Positions 8,849 through 14,852 of a DNA stretch of 15,940 bases are shown here, piece by piece. The stretch covers positions 1 to 15,940 of the forward strand of contig AUXH01000450.1 in NCBI GenBank assembly GCA_000482145.1, written 5' to 3'. Source of the stretch: Strigomonas culicis. Taxonomy: Eukaryota > Euglenozoa > Kinetoplastea > Trypanosomatida > Trypanosomatidae. Below the pieces are notes generated by a model. It was not told where the DNA came from, searched no databases, and worked only from the letters and a program-made list of their open reading frames with translations. Within the stretch, counting starts at the first letter, position 1, and each line of letters starts with the position of its first letter. A program made the translations under genes and the position numbers.

Positions 8849-8893
8849 CTTCAGAAACAGTGATACAAAGAGAGAGGAAAGGAGGAGAGCGAG

Positions 8894-8928
<35 letters not shown>

Positions 8929-8935
8929 TAGACAG
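8849..8935 (-). promoter_or_regulatory. Long polypyrimidine tract and splice acceptor for the J-protein gene
   Basis: On the minus strand a CT-repeat tract of more than 50 nt (8930 down to about 8869) is followed by TTGTATCACTGTTTCTGA and the first AG at 8850-8849. The resulting 5' UTR is about 141 nt with no upstream ATG. Nearer to the ATG there is a second T-rich stretch (8778-8789), but no AG lies between it and the start codon, which favours the distal tract. Confidence 0.65.
8897..8924. repeat. (GA)14 microsatellite
   Basis: A pure GA dinucleotide run of 28 bases, extended on both sides by imperfect GA/GATA units. It reads as (TC)n on the sense strand of the J-protein gene and forms most of its splice-acceptor tract. 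Confidence 0.95.
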
Positions 8936-9039
8936 GATGATATGAATGTCATAATACTACGTAGAAAAAGGAAAAAAATACTCCGTCATACATGAGAGAT
9001 GCAACAGAAAGGGCCGTGATGGAAAAGCAACAGATTCTC

Positions 9040-9056
9040 TTGTTGTTGTTGTTGTT
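9040..9056. repeat. (TTG)n short microsatellite
   Basis: About five TTG units within the eIF3g 3' UTR. A similar TTG run occurs at 12358-12374 in another spacer. No function is evident. Confidence 0.9.
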
Positions 9057-9449
9057 CTTTAATAGTTATTATAAATAGTTAGAATCCAGTAGAAAAAATT
9101 ATAGTTAGACCAAAAACATACAAACAAAAGAGTTAAAGGTTGACGTGCATACGTAAATCTATGCAGAGAACTAGATAAAAGAAGAGGAAAAACAGAGTAG
9201 AACACAATCTCACACAACACGCCAGATGCAAATAAATGTACTAGAAACTGCACAACACTAAAAACGAAGTGTGGTTCAGACAAATGCATTATTTTGTTTC
9301 GCGAAGAAGAATCCCTTTTTTCTTCTTCTTCTCACAACTTTTTTTTTTTTCATTATGTGGTCTTCTCATCGTTTTATTTCCTTTTTTTTTTCTATTCGCT
9401 GCATTCCATTACCTTTAGTTTTCTTTGCTCTCTCTTCTTATTGTTTTCT

Positions 9450-10244
9450 TTACTTATTCTTGGCCTTGCTGTCCTCCGTCGCGCGCCGCACCTTCAGCCT
9501 AGCGTGCTTGAAGTTGATACCGTCCTTGCTCACCGCCGTATCGACCATTTCCTCATCCCTGTATGTAATAAAGGCAAATCCCCTATAGTTCTTCGTGGCC
9601 GGGTCACGCGGAATGTAAACGCGGGAAATGACGCAAGTGCCCTGGAAGGCGAAGAGGGTGCGGAGATCATCCTCGGAAATGTTGTCCGACAGATTACTGA
9701 CGCGAATGCGCAGGTGGTAGTCATCCTTGCTCTTCTGCGTCGCCATGGCCGTGTTGCGGGACTCGCCCCACGTAGAGCCGCTAGGTTTGGACTCCTCCTT
9801 CCGCTTCTCCTCCGTCTCGCTCTTGGCGTTGAACTCGTTGATGATGCGCTTCACTTCGTTGCGGGCGTTCCGCTCGAATTCATCCGCGCTTCCGAGTTCT
9901 AGGGCAAACGGATTATCATGCGCCACCATGTGCGTCTTGAACGGCTTATTCTCATTCTTCTTGTCCTGGTGGAAGGCATCCTGCTCCACCTTCGCCTTCC
10001 CGTACAGCGCCATGCGCTCGCGCAGATCGGCCGCGGTGGTGGGCCGCATTACGTGGTACTTCAGAACCCTCTTGGAGATCTCGAACTGCTTACCGTCCGG
10101 GTCCGTCTCGATCTCGGTGACGAGCTCGGAGTTCTTCCACCGCTCCTCCTCATCGAGCTCCTCATTCTCTTCCGCTTCCTCCTCGTCGTAGACCTCGTCG
10201 TTGTAAGTCTCCTGTACTTCGTCCTGCTCAGCCCAGTTTTCCAT
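9450..10244 (-). CDS. eIF3g: Eukaryotic translation initiation factor 3 subunit G
   Basis: A component of the eIF3 complex on the 40S ribosome, active in mRNA recruitment and scanning. The ATG at 10244 gives 264 residues; the open frame extends upstream without an ATG in the right place, and NWAEQDEV right after this Met matches the conserved SWADQ opening of eIF3g. An acidic region at 8-35 is followed by IETDPDGKQFEISKRVLKY (45-63), matching the eIF3g core motif YKIDEDGKKFKIVRTF. A C-terminal RRM occupies about 177-255, with RNP2-like LRIRVSNL (178-185) and RNP1 RGFAFITY (221-228). The CCHC zinc knuckle between core and RRM in animal eIF3g is absent; the only Cys is 204. The middle (130-175) is charged and helical or disordered. 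Very likely the true orthologue. Confidence 0.92.
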   Translation of the reverse strand: MENWAEQDEVQETYNDEVYDEEEAEENEELDEEERWKNSELVTEIETDPDGKQFEISKRVLKYHVMRPTTAADLRERMALYGKAKVEQDAFHQDKKNENKPFKTHMVAHDNPFALELGSADEFERNARNEVKRIINEFNAKSETEEKRKEESKPSGSTWGESRNTAMATQKSKDDYHLRIRVSNLSDNISEDDLRTLFAFQGTCVISRVYIPRDPATKNYRGFAFITYRDEEMVDTAVSKDGINFKHARLKVRRATEDSKAKNK

Positions 10245-10245
10245 C

Positions 10246-10294
10246 CTGCCACAAGAGTATAGGTATGAATAGAAGAAAAAAGGGAAAAAGAAAT
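10246..10294 (-). promoter_or_regulatory. Splice acceptor of eIF3g immediately before the start codon
   Basis: A minus-strand tract (CTTTTTCCCTTTTTTCTTCT, 10290 down to about 10271) and the pyrimidine-rich stretch after it contain no AG until 10247-10246, in GGCAG followed by G and the ATG. Use of it gives a gene-encoded 5' UTR of 1 nt. An alternative is the C8/CT tract at 10355-10373, whose downstream AGs near 10318-10312 would give about 70 nt. Confidence 0.55.
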
Positions 10295-10512
10295 ATGTAT
10301 GACAACGGTAACCTTTCTGTTGTATTGAATTAGAGCAGAATGCGCGCGCACCCGCGAGAGAGAAAGGGGGGGGATAAGAAGCAAATATTATCGGGAAACA
10401 AAATGATGAGAGAGAGAGATCGCCAAATACAAGACACTGAAAGATGTTGATCTTAATAAGAATAAATGGCAATGCACTAAATCACCCAGTGCACTCGATC
10501 GTCTTGGACAAT

Positions 10513-12102
10513 CTAGAACTTCCAGCTCGGTCGCTGGTTGGCCAAATCCCTCCGCTTTCGTTCGTACACGGAGAGCCTCTCTCCCTGCAGCTCCTCCGAC
10601 CGATAGGCGCTGCTCTGCGTCGGTGCCTCGCTCAAGTGGTAAGCGCTGCCCGAGCTGGATGAGCGGTGCCGGTGGCCGCTGCTGCTACTGCCGCGGCGCG
10701 GTGCTCCACCTGCGCCGGGCCTGCGACGCGAGGGAGAGCCTCGCGCGGCGGAGGCGAGCGAGCGGCTCTCTGTACGAGGCACCGCAGCGCCGTGTCGGCG
10801 TCGGCGCGCTGCGGTCGGCTCCTCCTCCCACGGCCCGCCGTCCGCTCGGGACAGCTGCGCCTGGAGGTGACCGATCTTCTCGGAGAGCGCCGACTGCTGC
10901 TGCCGCAGCTCGTGGAGCGTGAGCTCCAGTGCCGCCGCACTCGCCGCGGGAGGGGGTGGGGCGGCGCGGGGCGGGTAGCTGTGAAGCGGGTACGCGCCGT
11001 GCTGCTGATACGCGTGCGCGTACATCTGTTGGTAGTACTGCATCCAGGCGCAGTACGTGTGATACCACTGCATCTGCTGCTGCAGGGGGTTCGCCGCACC
11101 AGCCCCGCCGCCGGCCGGCGCCGTCGCCTCCTTCGCGGCCGGCGGCACGCGCCCTGCGGACGTGGACGGCGGCACCCCGTCTGGCCCGCCCGCCAGCGAC
11201 GCCGGCGGTGAGGCAGGGGCGAAGTCGCCGTCGAGGGAGCGGTACAGGTCGCCGCGGCCTGGCGCCGGTGCATCCGCGCCGTCCGCGTCGTAGCAGAACG
11301 GGTGAGCGGGCGACGGCGCCCACCGCTCCTCCGCGAGCGCCGACGGCGTGGTCGCCATGCTGTGCGTCAGGACGTCCTCCACGTCCTGCAGCAGCGCGGA
11401 CACCTCGTCCTTGGAGACGTCGGGCTGCTGGGCGGCGCGGCGCATCCGCTCCACCGCGCGCGCGAGCTGCGCGTTGGCGGCGGCCTCAAAGGGGCGCCCG
11501 CCGGGGCGACTCGGCGCCGGGGTCACCTCGGAGGAGAGGGGCGAGCGCGGACGGCTCTCGTCCGTCGTGTGGGGAGAGTACACGCTGGAGAGCGGCGCCT
11601 GCCGGTGAACGGGCGTCATGTGGGGCGTGCTCTCGGAGCCGCCCGTGAGGGAGGAGGGGTGCGTGGGCCTCCGCGGCGGGCTGGCCGCCTTGGCGCTGCC
11701 CCCGGCGTGGTCCCTTGCCTTTTTTAAGATCGACTTCACCCCGGCGGGGGACGTCTCGCGACGCTCCCGTGCACCGGCGCGCGGCTGGCGGTTTTCGTCC
11801 GCTGCGCTTCTCGGCGCGCGGCCGTGTGGACGTTCGGGACGCAGCTGCCGCTCCTGCAGGACATCGTGCACCCCCAGTGCGTCCAGGTGCGAGTTGTACT
11901 CCTCCCACGCGGCAGCGCGCGCGGGGCTGCGATGCGCTCCTTCACCTTGGTTGGTGTCGTCTGTGTAAGGCGCCTCGTACATGCTGGTGTGCGAGTTCAC
12001 GAACTGACGCGGCAAGTTGTTGTGGAGGTCGGGGCCTACCACAGAGGCAAGGGGGAGGCTGCAGCGATCGTGAAAGGATAGTGTGCTGTCGACGCACGAC
12101 AT
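10513..12102 (-). CDS. Hypothetical disordered protein with Gln/Tyr-rich patch and coiled coil
   Basis: A 529-residue protein that I do not recognise; ATG at 12102, TAG at 10513-10515. An in-frame Met41 (11982) is a possible second start. Most of it is Pro/Ser/Arg/Ala-rich and probably disordered. Landmarks: a conserved-looking segment AAWEEYNSHLDALGVHDVLQ (64-83), a basic GVKSILKKAR motif (121-130), a helical stretch at about 205-248 ending in DEVSALLQDVEDVLTH, an aromatic/Gln-rich patch NPLQQQMQWYHTY to YQQHG (338-369), a coiled coil at about 390-418 (LELTLHELRQQQSALSEKI), Arg/Ser-rich tracts at 455-482, and a C-terminal RKRRDLANQRPSWKF. This resembles scaffold or cytoskeletal proteins in style, but no function can be assigned. 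GC-rich third positions and the absence of stops over 1.6 kb support it as a gene. Confidence 0.8.
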   Translation of the reverse strand: MSCVDSTLSFHDRCSLPLASVVGPDLHNNLPRQFVNSHTSMYEAPYTDDTNQGEGAHRSPARAAAWEEYNSHLDALGVHDVLQERQLRPERPHGRAPRSAADENRQPRAGARERRETSPAGVKSILKKARDHAGGSAKAASPPRRPTHPSSLTGGSESTPHMTPVHRQAPLSSVYSPHTTDESRPRSPLSSEVTPAPSRPGGRPFEAAANAQLARAVERMRRAAQQPDVSKDEVSALLQDVEDVLTHSMATTPSALAEERWAPSPAHPFCYDADGADAPAPGRGDLYRSLDGDFAPASPPASLAGGPDGVPPSTSAGRVPPAAKEATAPAGGGAGAANPLQQQMQWYHTYCAWMQYYQQMYAHAYQQHGAYPLHSYPPRAAPPPPAASAAALELTLHELRQQQSALSEKIGHLQAQLSRADGGPWEEEPTAARRRRHGAAVPRTESRSLASAARGSPSRRRPGAGGAPRRGSSSSGHRHRSSSSGSAYHLSEAPTQSSAYRSEELQGERLSVYERKRRDLANQRPSWKF

Positions 12103-12111
12103 TCAAAACAT
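12103..12111 (-). promoter_or_regulatory. Two-codon upstream ORF abutting the main start
   Basis: On the minus strand the sequence reads ATG TTT TGA and continues directly into the ATG of the 529-residue protein, with no bases between. A scanning ribosome would meet this Met-Phe-stop unit first, provided the leader begins upstream of 12111. A five-codon upstream ORF (ATG ACG TGT TCG CAT TAA) lies further upstream near 12222-12205. Confidence 0.55.
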
Positions 12112-12165
12112 GTAGTGGTGCGGTGCGGCGACAATAGGAACAAGAAAATCTAATTGAACAATCTA

Positions 12166-12168
<3 letters not shown>

Positions 12169-12201
<33 letters not shown>
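12169..12201. repeat. (TA)16 microsatellite
   Basis: An uninterrupted TA run of 33 bases. If the acceptor at 12251-12250 is used, it lies inside the 5' UTR of the 529-residue protein's mRNA. Confidence 0.95.
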
Positions 12202-12204
<3 letters not shown>

Positions 12205-12249
12205 ATGCGAACACGTCATAACAATCTAAAATCTATAATACCTTTTCTT

Positions 12250-12319
12250 CTTTGGAGGCAGAGTATAAAAGGTAAAGAAGAGAGAATCAATATCAATCAA
12301 TCAAAAGTGAAGAAAAGGA
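12250..12319 (-). promoter_or_regulatory. Splice acceptor and pyrimidine tract for the 12102 gene
   Basis: On the minus strand about 68 nt of T/C-rich sequence contain no AG until 12251-12250, with further AGs at 12248-12247 and 12243-12242. This gives a 5' UTR of about 147 nt including the TA repeat and the upstream ORFs. A weaker tract at 12132-12149 has no AG before the ATG; its first AG (12087-12086) is inside the coding region and would shift initiation to Met41. Confidence 0.5.
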
Positions 12320-12494
12320 GCAGCAAATTACGAACAGCGGAATAATCTTTTTTTTTCTTGTTGTTGTTGTTGTTTTTAGAGAACAGTACGTTAGAGATGC
12401 AGAAAAAAAAAAAAATCGTGGCAGAAACAACAGCTGCCGTTTCAACGTGCAAAGACCGTCGCACCCGGGAGAGGCAAACCGGTCGGCATCCACC

Positions 12495-14147
12495 TCACGT
12501 CTTCACTGGCATCCAGATCCGCACAATGGAGTCCGCGCTCGTCGTGGCAATGATGGGTCGTGAGGTCGTGTAGTGGATGGCGGCATCCGTCACGCGGTCG
12601 CGGTGGCCCTCGAGGTACTCCAGCACGCTCGAGCTCCCCTCGTCGGAGATGTCAAAAACAGTGGCTGTGTTGTCTGGACCGCCCGTCACGACCAAGTCGC
12701 GCTCCGCCAGCCGCCGCGTGACGGGCTGCTCCGCGTCCTTCTCGCCATCGTCAAAGAAGGAGACCTGTTGCTTGTCGCGCTTGCCTTTCCAGAAGCCGCA
12801 GCGCACGACGCAGCCACGACACGGCACGCCCGGCAACACGTTGCGCAGCGAGTACAGCTCACTCATGCCCACCTTCGCGGCGGTGGCGTTCCCCAGCGCG
12901 CCGCGGTAGCAGCGCAGCATGTTGTCCCCGGCGACGCACAGCAAGCGCTTCGTGTTGTCCGCGCAGTGGTAATGCGCCAGGTAGGCGACGGTCGCGTGGG
13001 AGGGGTCATTGGTAAATCGGCTGATGCACTGTACGGGACTGTTGTTGGTGGCGGCATTGGCATTGTTGTTGTTACCGGTGCTGAGTGCCGGGCCGGTGGA
13101 CACCGCGTTGGGCGTTGCAACGCCCGCCATGCTCGTGTTGGTGACGCTGCCGGTCAGCTGCGACGGCTCCTCCGGCCGCAGGAGAGTGGGCGGCGGCGAG
13201 GAGTGTGCGTGAGTGTTCCCCTGCCCGAGGCCGGGAGCGCTCGCGTTCACGATCAACTCCACCTCCTCGTCCCCCGGAGAGCCGGAGAGGGCGAGGTCCA
13301 CCTTGCGCAGGTCCCACACGGACACCGTGCCGTTGCTGTGGCCGAGCACGAGGTTGGATGCCGCGACGTCAAACGCGATGGAGTTCACACGGCTGTCGTG
13401 GTCCCATGAGATGGGCTTCGGCGTGCGCACGTCCACGATGGACGTGCGGCGGCGCGAGTCCGCGCAGGCGAACACAAAGGCCTTGTCGAGCGGCGTCGCG
13501 GAGGTCACGTACCCACTCGCGTTGTGGTGGTACACCGGCGTCTGCTCCGGCCGTCGGTGGTCCCACAGCTTGACGGTGCCGTCGTAGGAGGCGGACAGAA
13601 TCTGGTGGGTGCCCTCGAACCACGCCACGTCGCTGATGTTCTCGTCGTGCGCCGCAATGTCCCAGAACTTCTCGCCGGTGAAGAAGTTATGGACGATGAG
13701 GCGACAGTCCAGACCGCCCGAGACAATAAGCGGGTCCTCCTCGGGGGAAAAGGCGCAGCACTGCACCGCCTTCGTGTGCTCCCGCAGCTGCGTCCGCAGC
13801 TGAAAGCGCTTGTTGGTGTGGGTCGCAGTCGCTTCCTCTCCCTTCGCAGAGCCAAAGTCCGTGCCATCGAGCCCGTTGCCTCCGGTCGGCTCGCTGAGCG
13901 CGTTGCTGCGTTGGATGGCATCCGCCCGCAGGCTGCGGATGTCGATCGGCGTGTCCAGCGCCACGCCGGTGGCGTTCAACTTGCTGACCGCGATGTCCAG
14001 CAAGGAGCTCATTTGGTACAGCTGCTGTTTGAGGATTTGGTTTTCAATCTGTGTGTCTGTCAAACGCTTACGCAGCGTCAGCTTCTCGTGCTGTAGCGCC
14101 GCCACCACGTGGGAGGTGGCTGAGTATACACCGGGCACGTCTGCCAT
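12495..14147 (-). CDS. WD40-repeat protein with N-terminal coiled coil (ATG16-like layout)
   Basis: A 550-residue protein, ATG at 14147, TGA at 12495-12497. Residues 16-58 form a coiled coil (HEKLTLRKRLTDTQIENQIL within it); 60-115 is a linker. WD40 blades follow: about 118-163 (ending EKFWDI), 165-197 (ending TVKLWDH), 205-240, 246-281 (ending TVSVWDLRK), a divergent region at 372-415, one at 480-500 (ending TATVFDI), and a last at 507-546 (ending IVRIWMP), together enough for one seven-bladed propeller. A low-complexity insert, Ser/Thr/Pro then Asn-rich, fills 288-371 between blades. The coiled coil plus C-terminal propeller recalls ATG16 of autophagy, but many ciliary and scaffold WD40 proteins share it, so I give no symbol. 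It would act as a binding platform in the cytosol. Confidence 0.85.
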   Translation of the reverse strand: MADVPGVYSATSHVVAALQHEKLTLRKRLTDTQIENQILKQQLYQMSSLLDIAVSKLNATGVALDTPIDIRSLRADAIQRSNALSEPTGGNGLDGTDFGSAKGEEATATHTNKRFQLRTQLREHTKAVQCCAFSPEEDPLIVSGGLDCRLIVHNFFTGEKFWDIAAHDENISDVAWFEGTHQILSASYDGTVKLWDHRRPEQTPVYHHNASGYVTSATPLDKAFVFACADSRRRTSIVDVRTPKPISWDHDSRVNSIAFDVAASNLVLGHSNGTVSVWDLRKVDLALSGSPGDEEVELIVNASAPGLGQGNTHAHSSPPPTLLRPEEPSQLTGSVTNTSMAGVATPNAVSTGPALSTGNNNNANAATNNSPVQCISRFTNDPSHATVAYLAHYHCADNTKRLLCVAGDNMLRCYRGALGNATAAKVGMSELYSLRNVLPGVPCRGCVVRCGFWKGKRDKQQVSFFDDGEKDAEQPVTRRLAERDLVVTGGPDNTATVFDISDEGSSSVLEYLEGHRDRVTDAAIHYTTSRPIIATTSADSIVRIWMPVKT

Positions 14148-14852
14148 TGAAACGCAGATATCCTAAGTAATTAAAAAAAAACGGGTTGTTATGTTTATGG
14201 TTATGCTTGTTGTCCAAGTCGAACAGTGCACCTACTATCACTATTATTCTAAATATAAAATCTGTTTCTTTGTTATTGTTGTTAGCAGGTGTAGATAACA
14301 AAACGGCAACAGATCAATAAATAATAATGAAAATAAAAGTGGGAGAAAGGGAGTAAACAAGAACAAATACGGAAGCGAAGGAGTCAGCGTGGAAAATACA
14401 GCTATCGAAATCAACAACAAGGTCGGAAACAAAGACAAAAAAAGAGCTCTGAGCTTACTATAAGCGTTTGAAAGATATCTTAAAGAAAGTGCCTAAAGAC
14501 ACTTGAAGAACAAAAGCGCGTTTCAGAACGTAAAAACAAAAATCAGACAGCATCAGTATATGTATATATATAATAAAAAAGTGTTCGTCCATATATAAGG
14601 GTAACATGAATCAGCTGGTGTGTATACAGAATCCTAATAAAAGTGATGTTCACACACACACAAGGAAAGAAAAAAAAAAAACAGTTCACAAACAAGAGAA
14701 AAGGGAGGAGCGATGAAAGGTACGATGTATAAAGATTGGTACAAAAAGAGAAAAAGGACTACCATAATACATGTATATTTTCCTGATTAATTAAGTAACA
14801 ATGCTCAATGCTCACTTTGGTAAGTAGTAAAGAAAAAAAAAAAACATTAACT
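14148..14852. other. Spacer between the reductase and WD40 genes
   Basis: AT-rich, with no gene supported. It must contain the reductase 3' UTR. Seen in it: a (CA)6 run at 14651-14662, an AT-rich stretch at 14560-14577, and a small potential hairpin AAGTG/CACTT at about 14488-14505. Frames here are short and AT-rich. Confidence 0.7.
14163..14182 (-). promoter_or_regulatory. Splice acceptor for the WD40 gene
   Basis: A short T-rich tract on the minus strand (14181-14173) is followed by AATTACTT and AG at 14164-14163. The gene-encoded 5' UTR would be only 15 nt. Confidence 0.55.

Larger units (their letters stand above)
8708..9449. other. Spacer between eIF3g and the J-protein gene
   Basis: AT-rich, with no gene seen. 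It contains the eIF3g 3' UTR (9449 downward) and the J-protein 5' UTR. Simple repeats include the (GA)14 run at 8897-8924 and a (TTG)n run at 9040-9056. Frames at 9059-9588 are Phe/Leu/Ser homopolymer products and are not supported as genes. Confidence 0.7.
12103..12494. other. Spacer between the WD40 and disordered-protein genes
   Basis: AT-rich, with no other gene. It holds the WD40 gene's 3' UTR, a pyrimidine tract on the minus strand (12319 down to 12252), a (TA)16 run, and two tiny upstream ORFs before the 12102 start codon. Confidence 0.7.

Noticed and set aside
10245..10472. 76-residue N-terminal extension of eIF3g
   Set aside because: The codons read through the polypyrimidine tract, and the conserved eIF3g opening starts right at the ATG at 10244.
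10929..11648. Long overlapping frames on both strands over the 529-residue protein (also 4322-5188 and 2117-2569 on the minus strand)
   Set aside because: They are by-products of high GC, rich in Arg/Pro/Ala/Gly, and conflict with the frame that has proper ATG, stop and spacing.
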